This document shows, in pieces, positions 39,101 to 54,100 of a stretch of 64,000 nt of DNA. The stretch is from Amblyornis subalaris (Eukaryota > Chordata > Aves > Passeriformes > Ptilonorhynchidae). A program made the position numbers and the translations under genes. The number at the start of each line of letters is the position of its first letter. The stretch's first letter is position 1. The notes beneath the pieces are model-generated. The model was not told the origin of the DNA and searched no databases. It saw only the letters and a list, made by a program, of their open reading frames with translations. The DNA lies in assembly GCA_018881555.1 (NCBI GenBank), contig JACAXG010000070.1:3605616-3669615 (forward strand). The letters are read 5' to 3'.

Positions 39101-42100
39101 AAAAGAAAAGATACAGCAAAATCAGCAATGAAATATGAAGTAAATTCTCGATGTATAGATGCTGCATGTTGGGTAATTCTCCAAAGTATATAAAACATAG
39201 ATGAAAATGCTCAAGACAGTACCCAAGTGTATACTGATACTCCAGGAAAAACTTAAAACACAATGGATGAAATGTTTAAAAAAAAAAAAAAAAGGGATGG
39301 GGCATGTGTTAGGGAACAAACCCCAACACAAATTGACATTTTTTCTTTAAAGATGACAATTTTTACTTAAAGCAAACATCTGAAACAGCAGGTATAAACA
39401 GAACCCTGATTTCAAAATTAGCATTAAGGCTCCAAGCAAACTTAAAATCCCATGGAAAACTATTGGAACTTTGTTCAGAGATGCCTTGCAAAAATTGGGA
39501 AAAAAGTCAGCTATTGAGAAAGGTTAACACTCTTTAGTTGACCTGTTTATAAGAGGTGTTATAACTTCATCATTTAGGTGTTTGCTCCGCTCACAGTTTC
39601 TATTACAACAATTTACCCTAGTCTCTGACCCTCTCCTTACCAAAATTTTTATCGGAGGATGGGGAGTATGATCATTATATACACCATATAAGGTCTTCTA
39701 TGCCATAAAATGTATTAGACTTCTGACTGCACTTCACTGGAGTTCAGAGACTTAATGTATGTAATGTTCATTTTTGTAGAAGTCATTAGCCTCAGTACCT
39801 TTCCATGGCTTTAGCAGTATAAGGCAAATGCATTTCGATACTGTGTTCATCTTCATCTGTCTGTAGGGACATGCGCTCAAACATTCCAGTCTTCCACAAT
39901 TCTCCATAAACTGAAATGAATTAGAGATCAATTTTTACTGCTTTTTTTTTTCCAACCACTACAAGGGCAAAAAGCAAGCTACAGTGTATCTTTGTCAGAA
40001 CAGGCCCACTATAAAAAATTCCCTGCCTCCAAGGGCTATCATCATAAACCACCTGTTTCTAAATAAATTCAGGATTAAAATTATGTTCAAGTCACTAATA
40101 TAGAAACATAATTCATTCAGTTTACAAAATAAGTCTGTTAAACCAGTGACCTTGTTAGTATTCAGAAAAAGATTTTCAGTTATGATACAAAATTTAATTA
40201 CACAAATAAAACACATTTGAAAATATACATGCACTTGCCCAGTCAACAAGTTCTTATTTTCACAAACTGCACCATCATATGTTTTAAAAAAAAAATTCAT
40301 CAGCTGAGCCATTCCTGGATGTGTTACTATTTAATGCATTTTATTATTGACTGAATCATGAAATCTAGAGACAGCCAAAACTGATTAAGTGATCCACATT
40401 TGTAAGTTATCTTTTCTACTTTCAAAAATGTGCTTGAGAGTATGCAGAGTCATCTCTATATTTTGAAAATTCTCCACTGGATGAAGAATTTGATGCAGGG
40501 CTGTGCCTCCTTCTCAACTCCATAAAGGAGTTCTACAGAAACCAAAACATTACTTACCTAAGGAAATTTTTGCAGGCATTATGTAGAAAGCCTGAGTTAG
40601 TTTGCTTAATCACAGTTACAATTACTCATAATACACCTTTGCTAATTAGCCCTTCTGAAAAAGATACTGTATTATTTAAGTATACCTCAAAACGCATAAA
40701 AGTCAAAATATCAAATTTATCTTCATTGCACTTCTAAGCTTAGTTCAAAAGACTGGTATTTCATGGACTAACAGTTTTTAAGTTATCTACGTACTTTGCA
40801 AGTTAAAAAGTCAGATGCAATAATGCATCCAAATAAAGGCAATTTTTTGTTCCTGTTATTCCTCTATAAGAAATCAAACTCAAACGAACTAAAGCACCTT
40901 TCTTTCCAGCCAGAATACTTCAAAGAATAATGAAGGTGTTTAGTGAGTTATTATTTGATGTAACACTTTTCAATTTTTAAAACCCTTCTAAAGATAGCTT
41001 GTCAAGAGGCACACACTCAAAATGGAAAAGATAACCCAAAATTGAGAATTCTTTACTTGGCAGGAGGAAGAGAGACATTATGGTTATAATGTCACAAGGT
41101 CTGCAACAACCAGGATCTTTCAGAAGTCAGCTTTAGTTGCATTAAAACCAGATTTGCACTTGTATGCCACTTAAAGCAAGGAAGTGCCCAACAACAAGAA
41201 AGTCCTCAGCATTGTACTACCACAGTCAACACTCAAGCCTCAGCCAACTCCAAGATGTACGCTTTATCATGCACTTACTCTTTTGGTCAATTCGAAGATC
41301 ATACAGAGGTGTTCTGTAAATGTCCACACTGGAAAGTGCACATCGGGAGAGGGGCACGTGATGGGAAGGCCCAAGAATGAAAATTTTTCGTCTGCAACAA
41401 TTAAAACAGAAGGCCACAATTTAGACAACTGCAATTGTACAGCAACTTGTCTCAGAGTAACAGGTTTAATAAAAATGTAAAAAGTGATACTTGCTTACAA
41501 AGTGGCTACAATAGTCCTACTCTGCTGTCAGTAAGACCAGAGATCAATCCATGGCCCAACCTTGCTCAGTATCTCAAAATTATCATGAGATCAGTTCAAT
41601 AATGCTTGCTCTAGCCTTAATCTCTTTAGCAGGCCAAATATCAGAGGGCACTCATCAGCTAGAAATTTGTCTGACTGGACTCATTTGGATGCTGGATAAT
41701 GTGCTACAACTGTTTAGAACAGATTTTTGAATTCTCTCCTTGACTCAACACAACCTTCAGCTACACACCACCTTCAAGAACTACGGGATCAAATAACTGT
41801 TATGGGTTTATCATCTATTTAGGGTTTTTCAGTTATTTACTTGATTAGCCTTACTTCAGATTTCACTAAATTAAAATTTAAGTAAATCTCAAATGCTGTT
41901 TTTATGTTGTTATATGTTATCTTATGGTTTTTTGTTGTTGCATCAACAACAGGGACTTGGATCTGCACATTCATAGCTTTAGCTGATACTGCAACCTTTC
42001 ACACACGTCATCATGATGTTATTTCATCAAGTCCTCAGTTCCTGGCTCTTGATTAGATGTTAAGGGTCTCCTGCCACAGGACTTACAAGAAAAAAGAAAA

Positions 42101-45100
42101 AAATATAGGAAATTCAGCTTTTCAGATTCAGGATCATATCATCTTGTTTCTGGCACTGAACTAAAGGGGTGGGAGACATGTAAAGTTGTGAGGGTTTTTT
42201 TTTCACCCCCTTACACAGGGATTGCTACAACATGGTATACTACAATACTAAAACTTTGTGCAAAGATAATAAAAACAAAATATCCAAACATGCAATAGGT
42301 TCAGCTCAAAGATGAAGTCTAAACATCCTACGCAGTAAAACAGAAAATGATCCAGAAAGTTCAACCAACTCCATATCACTGAACCTGGAGAATGCAACTT
42401 GTTCTGGAATTTTTAGAGAAACCAGGTATCTGTCATATCATAAGCTATTTTCACATCATTTACAATAGCTTAGAAAAAATTAAAACCATTGTCTTTGAAG
42501 AGTATGACAATGTTATCTCATGAACAACTGATAAACCTAGCCAGTTTTTATTTAGCATTGCAAAATACATACTTTGAGTAAATACTAGAGATGTTTTAAA
42601 TTTTTGTCATTTAAAAAAAAGTGTTGCAGTCAGCAGAACATAATTATATTCCTTTAACCTAAAATAACTGGATTCGTATTTTCAGAGGCAGGCACAAACT
42701 GCAACAGCATGTTGGGGTTTTTTCTAATTTTTCTTTTATTAAACTTGTTAGAAACAGAAGTCCGTTTAAAATTATGGGAACAAGTAACTTTCACCGACTT
42801 CACATGTTATATAAACACACTGGACACTTTCTCCTCAGCAGAAGAGAATCCAGGCTGTATTTAGCCCATAATCCTGCACTGAAAAATCAGTGCAGAATCA
42901 TGGTAAAATATCTTAATAGTCTTAAAAAACCAAACAATACCTCCCACCAGAAACAAAAAAAAACCCCCAAACAAAACCCCAAAAAACTCCAACAAAAACA
43001 GCTTGGGCTTTTATAAGAGCAGTGGAATGTCAGTAATTAACTGCAAAAAGAACATCTTTAATCCCTCCCTTGTACACAGTTACCAATAATTTTAACAATA
43101 CTACTTTTTTTTTCCTTTTGTAACATCTAATTTGAACAATTATGATGTTAAAACAGTCTAAAAAGAGTACAGAATTAAAATTTGAGTACTTCACAATATA
43201 AGAATGTAAAAAGAACATTCAACTTATCAGTGAATTGCAACAGCAGTGTCTTATGCTTTGTAAAGAAAACTGTAATACTCACGTGATATTGGGATCCACT
43301 TGTTTGTAAGCATGGGCTGCACAAGATCCACAATAGGTATATCCTGCATGGCTGCAAATCAAGGTGTACAAAGCATTAAGATGTTAAATATTGTTTAACA
43401 TCTTAAATATGTTGATGTTGCTGTTAAATGCTAATCTCTTAAATTTATTTTTTTCTCCCCAGTGAGCTTGAAATAGGAAGAATGATACAAAAATCAACTT
43501 CTGAAAGAGCGGAAAAGCACTGCTACAGCATTGATGGCACAAGAGAACCTATGTGCCGAAGAACTATCACTCTGACCAGGTAAAGAACTATCAATGACCA
43601 CTGGACAGTCAGCGAACCTCCAGATCAAAGGACCTTCCCTCACTTGTAAAGGATGCACACAGACTGCACAACTGCCCATTATCAGAAGCTCGTGATAATG
43701 CTAAGAGTGCAGCCAGGGGACGAGGAGCAGCAAACTACTGGAAAAAGCTCTTCTAACCACACTCCAGTAACTGAATGCAATGATAGTAGAGGGGTCTGGC
43801 AAAGAGAGAACTATATGTCACAGCAAATAAACAGAAAATAAAAATGCTCTGTCATTGAAGAATACCTCAGAGATAGAATGAACATGCACATGGAAAGGTG
43901 TGGAAGGCAGCGTGCTAGCTTTTACCGCAGAGAATGAGCTACATGCTTCACTATGTCCTATCACTCTGGCCTGCTCCTTTCCTGACCTCTGTTCCTGTGT
44001 GTGCTCCAAAACCATTTCTAATTATTTTGATTACTTGTTTCAAATACTGCATTCAAATCTGAAGACCCATTCCCTTCAAGACTGTTAAAACTGGTGAAAA
44101 TTCACTTTACACCACTAAAAGCGGTCCCAAAGCAGTCCCAGAGTCTCAAGTCAAGTGGTAGAAAACAGCTCATGGTCGCTCAGCAGTATGCTCACACCAC
44201 ACCTTTACACAATGACACTGAGAATGATACATGCTGCAAGCCCTGAGATATGCAGGATGTCTGAAGATACAAGTTCTCCATTGATAGCACTCAGGATTTA
44301 AACGTATTTATATGTATGTATGCTCACGTACTTTTATACTCATCCAGAGAGTGATACCTGGAGCAAGTTACCCTCAAAATTACCCTGGGATTTTACTTCA
44401 ACGTCACTCACCCCACTCATTCTACAGAGCTCAGAAAGGTACTAACATACATGCTAAGGGGGGAAACACAAGACCGAGACCTTGTGAATGGGCAAGGAAT
44501 GTTATTAGACAATGTCAAAAGAGCCTGTTGAAATGTTCCCTCTGCTACAGCCTTCTTCCATCTTCCACAAAAATATTATTAGACATACGCCTTTACAGGT
44601 GGCAAGAAAAAAAAAAAAAAAAGGACAGGTAATGAAAAAAATGTGGTGAGATTACATGAAGACCTTCAGCAATTCTGGAAAAAGAACCAGACTACATAAT
44701 CTGCAGATGAAAGGTCTCTCTCCTGATATTCCTGCAGAAAAGACTAAGGCAGATGTGGGACAATTTCTTCTGCACACCCAATACTACTATGGAATACTTT
44801 AAACATTATGACAATGCTATGTTAGCACAAGAAAAACATCACATTTAAGGTGCCTTTCCTAGTGTTTCCTTCCAACTCAATTACTTGGAATGACCAACAT
44901 ACTTTTCCCATTACATGTCTCAACTATCTTCAGAAAATTGAATTCTCCCTAAATAGTTCATATGATCCCTATTTCAGCTGTGGACAAATAACCCAAACAA
45001 AACCAAACTAAAATAACAAAAGTAAACCATTTGTGATAGTTGAGTAGTGTTTCATTACTTCTTGTTTCAAGCTTTGCTAAGTTTTATTTAGGGGCTGTGA

Positions 45101-48100
45101 AGGATGCAGGAGCTTTGCTTATTTCATTTTTATTTTCTGTTGTTGGAGGGGTTTTATTGTTTTTTTCATCAATATACATCTTACCCATTTTACTGGATCA
45201 CAAATTAGTATGTCTGCAGTCCATCAGCAAAGGGAAACTAATCATACACCCAAATGTGCACATATTTCTGCCATTCTATGCTATGTCCAAAATATGTATT
45301 TAGAAACCACACAACACTTCTTTCAGCTAATTACTAGCTTTTACCAGTTTTCATAATCACTCAAAAAGAGTATTTAACCAATCAAGTGTTATAGATACTA
45401 ACTTATATTTCAGACTTACGGTGCAATAATGGCTCTTGCAGGTCTTTTCGTGGACTGTACTTGAGAAAGCCAACCTTCTAGTTGTGCATTCAGCTGGGGT
45501 CCTATGAAGGGACAAGGAAATAATGAAGCCAGAATTTACAAATAAAGTTCAAAAGTACAGCAGATTTAAAAGTCATCCTCAACATTAAAAGCTGGATTTA
45601 AATCTAAAAACAAACAATCAAAAACCAACCCCCCCAAAACACCCAGTGCAACAATAAAAAAACCCCCAACCCTGTAATGCTGAAGGTTACGGTAGGAAAG
45701 TTTTAACCTCCTGGTCCAGGAAGTTCACTTACATCCAAAGACACACTTATTGTTTCTTCCTCTGTGGAGAGTAATGAACACACCATTTCACCATTAGAAA
45801 GGATGGCTGGTGATTTCAAAAGAAACGCTAACAGACGATTGATTTCTCTGGTAACCATACTTGTAGAACTCAGAAGCAAAAAGTTATGATTTATACCAAG
45901 AGAGCCCAATATGAGAAGATGGTATAATACAAAGGCCTGACAGAAATGGCTATAGCAATAAATCCTTTATTATTTTAAAGCCAGTGCAACAGCATAATAC
46001 AAAACACACTGAAACATGGAAAATCTGTAAATGCACAGGAAAAAGCTGAAAGTGAGAAGATACTATGCTTATACTAACACCTCAATGACTACTGATCAAT
46101 CAACATATACTACAAGTACATGAACACTTTGTCAATGTTAACTTTGATAACTGGCCAGTCCAGAATTTAACCTTTTTTAAACTAAATTCTGTACCTCAAC
46201 AAATAGCAAATATTCTCAATTCAATCAGCTGACAGGTGACAAAAAAGCCTTCTAAAAATACAACATTAAAAAAACCCCAAAACCAAAAAACCCACGTTTT
46301 GATTATTTCCCATCACAAGAAAACTATTCTTGAAGAAGCAAGTCTGGCAAATACAGCAAAACATACTTTATACTAAAGAACATTAAACAAGCTTTCAAGT
46401 AAAACTGATTCAGCTGCTATTGTTACTAGTAACGTACCATTAACAAAGAGAAAATAGATGCACTTTTTTTCAGCTGACACTATGCTTTTGACAGAACTAT
46501 ATATCAGCAGAGTTTATCTGTAAAGTATGGTGCAGTAAGCTGCTTTCCTTTTTCCATGCATGTTGTAGATTTTTGTATCTTCCCCATGCAGCTGTTGAAC
46601 TACCAACTGCCAGTGTAAGTCAAAACCAAATTAAGTATCTGAAACCATTTCACAGAAGTGTTCTAAACAGCCCCAGTCTCAAGCTGACAGCTCTCCAAAA
46701 GGCTGACAAGAACCACAGAGAACTGGAGAAAAAATGTCAACTGTTGCAGAATCCAATCAATGCTTGACCAGGAACAGTCAAAAAGCTTTCCCTAGAAAAC
46801 CCAAGGTGAAGGGTAGAGGTATCAAAGCCACCGGTTTTTTAGAAAACTTAAATCCACATGGTTCTTGAAAAAGGACAACTTCTGTAGCTGCAAAGAGCTC
46901 CATCTTCTCACATGAAGAGAGTGAACTAGTGCACACCATTCTCCTAAGCCTTCAATCACACCCTGAATGCCCCAGTTACTGTCTGCAATTCTAACAAGGT
47001 GAAAGAGTGACACAGATTAGCTGTAGTCACTCATGTAATACAGTGACTTTGTGAAATGATGAAATTGTTATAAAAAACACCACATACCAATTTTGTTCAG
47101 CTGCTTCTGTTGCTTGGGGAAATCACAAGCAGTAGACATGCAATAGAGATAAGGATAATGACATCTTAGAAAACAGAGGCTGTTCCGGAAGCTAAGTAAA
47201 TAGGTATCTATTTCCATCCTCTTTCTAAGCAACCAGGAGACTAACAAAACTGTACTCTTTTACAGTATTACCACTTTTATTTGTTATATACAGGAGTGAA
47301 GAAACAGACCACCTAAAAAAAAAAATTTACTTCCTAATTCTCCCGAAGTATGTAGAAAGACAAAATACTTTCTTAATTAAGCTCTTTAGGAGGACACTTT
47401 TTTCCCCCAACACTTACTACCCAGACTTAAACATTAGTCTGCCCCACTTGACCCCTTCTCCTCAAGGAAGGCAGCACAACAGCAGAAGGGACAGAACTCC
47501 TTAAGCCAATGGGGACTCTTCCCCAGCAAGGCACTGTGCTCAGCCTTCCTCCATCCCTTCTTTAGCCAGCACTTTTCACTAAGGAGGTGGTTAAGGCAAT
47601 TTGTCTTTGGTTGAGATAAATAAGGTAACCTGCTGAACAGTCTAAAGACAAAGGTCAGAATAGCTGCTAATATCCTAAAATTTCATGATTGGTCAAATCT
47701 GACCAAAACTTCCAATCTTACCGTGTAGTAGCAGAGTAAGATGCCCAGGTTTGCTCAGTCTGCTATTACAGACACACACTCTAACAAAGTAACATTTTCT
47801 TTCTAGAGGCAGTAAAATAACAGATCTGTATGACCCAAGGGATGAAACTTCCGTCAGTGTTTACTTAAGGACCAAGTAACACATCTGCTTTCAGATTTTT
47901 CCCTTTAATGCAAGTACAAGGTGCCTGTTTAAATAATTAACTTTGACCTAATGTAAACTTTCATTTCAACTTATACTTATCTGTACTATTTTAATAAAAC
48001 ATGCAATCAAATTTCTCTCTCTAGAAGACTAACAAAGAGAGAGAATAGAGAGTACAACATATCCACCTGACCTTTCAGCTAAAGAAAAAAAAAAAAAAAT

Positions 48101-51100
48101 CAAACAGCCCCCACATGAGTTGACAGAAGTGCAGGCTACCTGCAGCTTCCTATGCTTACAAATACTTTAAGGGGGATACTCTGAAACTGTAATTTTCTTG
48201 TTACCAAATTAGCACCAACTTTTTCTTGAAGTGTTCAGAGAAGTTTTCCTTCCAATTTCTCAAACATGAGGATGCTTAAGGCTAAAGTCAAAATATTTGA
48301 ATTGGATATACAAAATATAAATAAACCCACACTATCACAGTAGCTATGCTCTGCCATATGGAATTGTATTATAGTAGATGAGTAACTTCTTCATAAAGTG
48401 CTCTCTAAGTTTTGTTCAGATTTAAATGAAGCTTAACCAGAAAAATAGTCTTTGCAAATAGTCATCAAGACAACCACAGTAAATATGCATCTCCTTAGCT
48501 GATCAGCATGGACAGTGAATAGCACTGCCACCCATGTATCCTCTTGCCATTGTGGTGGGAAATAGAAGAGGTCCTAGCTCCTTGAACCTCAGGTGGAAAG
48601 CTCATCTTAAGAAAGCCGGCAAGATGAGAGCAAACAGGGGTTTTAAGGCTAACCCAAACAGAAGGGCAGAAAACCTCACGGATACAATTTCTGGATGAAA
48701 CAATCAATACACTTTGTTATTAATACTGTAAGATCAGACCTTTTATTGATCAAAAGAAGGTTAGGCAGCAAAATAGGAGTTTCACTGAAGTATGTAACAT
48801 TAAGATCTGCATTTCAATCCTATGAAGTCAGGTATATATATAGGTATGTAACTAAAGATTTCTGATATTATCTAGGAGTATTTCACATCCTGTTTTGTTT
48901 TGAAAACCAGCAGAAGTTATGCCAAAGTTCAAAATTAATTGCAAGTAGAGACCAAGTCTCCACTAGGCAAATTTATGGATACAACTGCAGGCAGCATTTA
49001 TTCAATTATCTTGCCTAAAAGGATAACTTATTTTTACAATCAACATTATTCAATCACAAAGCTCTAGAGTAAGTAAGAAAGAAATCCTTCCACATCACTT
49101 GCATGCCACTGTTACCCAGTAAATAACAACACAAAGACATCTCGTAGTGACACAGCTAGGTTCATCACCCCAATTTACAGCTGTCACGGTCCAGGCTTTG
49201 TGGGTTAAGCCAAAGCAGCACACTCCTTCCACAGCCAACGTCACCTTGTCAATGAGGCTGAAGTGCTTATATGCCAAGTGTCAACACAATATAATGGAAA
49301 TTTATGCTCCTTTCCCAGCAGCCACCATTACCCATACAAAACATATGGGTATGTTTTTCAGATTGGTAGGGAAGACTCTGAATCCTGAATTCTCAGTCTC
49401 TGTGAATGCTTTTTGTAGTGGAAGAGCATAAACCTCAACCACAATTCAGAGCAGCACCAGGGAAAACTGCTCAGGTCTCCCTTGGCCACACGTGCACAGA
49501 GCTTGCAGCAATGCAAGTAATGCTGGAGCACGACGACAGTGACACTGCAGTCCCCAGCCTTCACAGTTCTACTTGACAGCTTTNAATTGTCCAAGTACAT
49601 CTCCTACAGGAACCGCCACCTTTTTTTGAGTCTTCCTTCTTTTATCTACCTTCCTCCACTGATGAAAAAAGTCTACACCTTAAAAATGCTTCTAGTAAAT
49701 ATTACAACATATGTGGTAAGAAGCAAATAAGTCTTTACTCTTGTAGAGTGTTAGAAAAACCAAAATAATAGTGAACTCCTGGTGGCTGTCACACAATTAG
49801 TTTAGTAACTGGAACTAAGAGAACTCCTTTCTCCACGATTTTGAAGGTGAATCTGAAACACTCAATTCAACTGTTAGGCAAATTCCAATCTGAAACACGA
49901 CAGAGGATTAACTAGTTTCTCAGTTAAAATTGCATAAAGTAGAAGGATTTTTTCAAGAATGAAGACCCCACTTGAAAAGAAAAAAATCTGTTTCTCAACG
50001 CAACAAAAGTCAAATCCTTGAATGAAGAACAAGTTTTAGCTATGCAAAAACTAGGATTTGTCAGGAATAGAATGTAATTTCCAACAACTCATGTTGATGG
50101 GCACATTGTCCACTGCTAGCATATACTCACTTCCAATACCGATAAAATGGTGAAATCAGACTATAAGCAACACAGAAATTTACCTATGCAAACAAGAACC
50201 ATGGGGAAGAATTAAGATGCAAATAGAGATTACACCAATGCCACAAAGTCCTATTTATACACATTGTAACATGGAAATAAAACTGCACATAATACTTGAT
50301 TGGGGGAAAATAAAACTGAAGCCAGAACAGAAACATTGAAATAGACATCAAAACTTGCTTTGGTGTCAAGTTCTTACTTGCATGTCCCATTTCTCCAGCA
50401 CTCCACTGGTTCTTGAATCTCCTTTACTAAAAGTTGAAAGGAATTCAAAAAAAATGAAAATAAAAATCAAACTACAACACCACTCATTAAGACTATCAAC
50501 CAACATGTACCTACCTAGCTTCATAAAAAAACCCCAAAACTTAGTGGTCAGGTCATTCAGAGATCCAAACAAATGGCCTTCTGTTCCATACCTCTGAGAA
50601 TGTTTTTGCCTCTAACACACACTATATGTAAACGGAATTTGTGAAAGTATTCACTGAGTGATACTTGCAGGCCTATTTTAATGATACCAGAAATACCCCA
50701 AATGTAAAGCTCTTTTTCAATTCCAATTGTACAGTAAAAGTTGAATCTACATTCTTTTCTTGGAATATTTTGATTTTGACTTTATTTAAGTGATTCAGCT
50801 AGAAATAATAGCCTAGAAATTGTATTTTAAATTATTCCAGTACACTTTTTCAGTATACAATGCTAAATAATACAGTCTGCATATTAATACTGTGTTCCAT
50901 GTTTAATTCATAAAAGAGTCAGCAATGACACATCCAGTTTCCCCATAAAAAGCCTAAAAAAGATAAACGACCAAAGGAAGAGAGATATTACATTTGGTAT
51001 TTAACACTGCAAAGCAAATACTTGATGAATTTGTAAGACACTATGATTAGTTGTTCACAGATTGCAAGGTAAGAACTTAAGTTACCAGCTGTATTTGTAA

Positions 51101-54100
51101 TGCTTCAGCTAATGTCACAACATTAAGATTTCATGATCAGTACATTAATTATCCTGCTACTGCAGAAAGCTCCTTTCACTACAAGAGATCACAGAATTAT
51201 TCAAGCTGGAAAAGACCTTTAAGATCATAGAGTGCAACCACAAGCCTAATGTGCCATGTCTACCACTAAACCACATCTCGTTTCAGTGACCCCCACATGC
51301 TTTTTCCATGTTTTCCTGGATCCATTTGTCTATGATCATCTACAGACAACACGATGATTCGCTACTTTTACGTTAGATTTATGAACAAGCTTTGATGAGT
51401 TATTCCAATTTTGGGGAGCATGCCAGGGGTCTTGACACACCACAGTAAACCACTTTCATAGACTCTTTTATGACGGAGAACATCTTCCTCACCCCCCCAT
51501 CTGCATTCACAGTCTAATTACAGATGGAATCGCACACGTGGTTCCCTCCTGACCACTTCCGCTGCTGCAGAGACCCAGATCCAACACACTACAGAGAAGA
51601 GTTTCTGCCCTAAGTTAGGGTGGGATGCAGCCACTCAGGGTCAGTGAAACCAGAAGCAGCATCTGCCCTCAGAAACAGCGGGCAGCAGGCCTGGTGAATG
51701 GATTACACCTACTCAGCAATATCATGGCCAAGTAGAAACAGCTGTAACTGATGTACACACTTTCTCTAATGCTGATGAGAAGTTCCAGCTCATGCCAACA
51801 AGCATACAAATGCTGGGATTACAGTACTATTCATTAAAGAGTCATTTTCACATCACTCTTCAGGGCCCTCAAGTCCCAGAAGGCACAAATGAGAACAGTT
51901 TTGCTATCTTGGAATTGCACCGCTACTGCACCTTGAAGCTGCCTACCTCATGGAGCTACTAACAGAGTTAGTGGGTTTCAGCATCAGAAAAAAATCAGTA
52001 TTTGGTACAAAGGCAATAAAAAAGCATTAATGCAGATCTTAATAGAGATTACAAAGGAACAGAAGACACTGCAAACATGCAGAACAGGGAAATCTAACTT
52101 CTAAACTGATCATTCATGACACACAATTGCCTTTTCATTTATTTTTGTGATCTGCTGAAGTTCTTCAAAGCATTATACCCTCCAGCTGATCTATACACCA
52201 TCATGCAGACTTCTGCCCAAAAGACAAGGTCTAAACATCCCTGGCTGTACAACAGCCAGTTATCTGACAGTTCTGGAATTTCTTGTCCAAACAAGTTAGA
52301 AGCTTAATCCTTACAAATGGTAGCAACAAGATGTCAGTGCCTACCTCCTTTGGGATTTTTTGCTGACAAGCCAGGGCAGAAGAAAACTCTGAACACAAGT
52401 GCACCATTAAGTTTAAAGCCTCTTCAAATATTTACTGACCATTTACTTGGCTCATCATAAAAAAAGAGCTTCGAAGACAATAAGTGCAATGATGTTTCAA
52501 GTCGACACAGCAATTACTCCGCCAACTCACATTTGCATTAATAAGCTTATGGAAATTAAAGTCTCCTAGTTCAAACAAGCTGGCACAGGCTAGCAGAGCA
52601 CACCTCTGGCCACTATGGTTTGGTCAGGGAAAGCAGAGAAATAAGCCCTAACTAATACATACAACAACAAACTTGTTTTGCAGGGCAAGTTTCACATCAC
52701 GTAGTATCGTTATTCACACACACTCTCAATTTGATTTTACTCCTGTGACCTGGAAGAGTCTAGCAAAAACCTGTGTGTTTTACCTGTATCATCATGCCAG
52801 TGACTGGGGAAAAGTTGAAACAAGAACTCCTATTGCACACTTCAATAAAGAGCAGTACAGTATTCAGTTGGCACTTCCAGGAGCCAGACAAGGGAGGCCA
52901 GCTGCCAGCCAATAACCCATGTTAAGCACCCTAATGTGTGACATCCCACTTGTCACGGCATGCTACAGAGAATGTACATAGCTAATTTTTTTAGTTTATT
53001 TCCATTTCGGGAGCATATGGATTGATTTCCCACAGAACTGCCCAGCACTTACTGCATCTACTCACATAGAAGAATAAATATACCCTGTCCCACATGCAGT
53101 CCATGCTCAGGATAGCATGTCACTACCTTACATTTCATCGGTTCCTTCTGTATCCAGGAATGTGTCTGCCTGCATTCAAAGACATTGAAAATTANGCCAT
53201 TTTTGTTTCAAGTTGTCCTTAATCTTCCTCTTCCCCCTGCTGGTTAAAAATCAATTTCTCAAGAGCTCTGGATGCTAGGTGGTTGAATTAACACAGCAGG
53301 ACTCGGACTTTCTTCCAAAAAGAAATCTGAGTGCAATATTTTTCACCACACAACAGAGGTACTTTCTTTTTTTTTTAAACAATCTACATAATTGCAACAG
53401 GGTGATATTTTTATTTACATTGTATGCTTTTATTAAATTTTGCAAGTATTTTCAGTGGCCAGCATGCATCTGGCTGCTAGTCCACAAAAGCAATGGCATG
53501 TCATATACCATTTTTAACTTTTTAAAAGCAGACATGTAGATCAAGGTTTGCAACTAAAGAATTAGGTTGTTTGGACCCATGGCCTATTATCAGCAACAGG
53601 CATTACACTATTTCAATTTGGAAGCTCAGTTGTAAAGCTTCCCATATCCAGTGCTGCTGCTGCAGCTAAGTAGGAGGAGGAACAACCGACCAGACTTCAT
53701 TGTCTGTTTGCTGCCAATCAAACGTTCCAGGGGTATACATCTGACGTTCATTAAGATGCTGCATTGACTGATGTGGACTGAACATGAACTTCCCCACACC
53801 AAGAATTCTAGAGGAAAAGAGATGACAATCATTTTGGTTAAAATTTTCATAACTGAACTCACCTGCCAAGACTTCTTAAGGAACTTAATTTTTAGATTTT
53901 TTTTGTTGTTGTTAAAACAGCATACTATGAAGAACACATGGGAAGTTAATACCATGGTGAAGTCCGTCCTCTACTTCCTGTCCCCTTCTCAGCTTCATTG
54001 AGTAGGAAGCAGTGAGCTTTCTCCCTAACTTTCCCTCTAATACAAAGTTGTTTACTTAGATGCAAAATTCTAACATGTCAACATGCCTGGATGTGCATAA

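Larger units (their letters stand above)
37572..41278 (-). other. MEMO1: MEMO1 introns 4, 5 and 6 (39911-41278, 38865-39798, 37572-38721)
   Basis: Three short A+T-rich introns interrupted by exons 5 (39799-39910) and 6 (38722-38864). All have canonical GT..AG ends. Apart from homopolymer runs (for example T/A runs at 39279-39294 and 39942-39951) I see no repeats, RNA genes or extra exons. Confidence 0.85.

Noticed and set aside
43280..43285. CACGTG E-box at the exon 3 donor
   Set aside because: It is created by the splice donor and coding sequence; no reason to treat it as regulatory.
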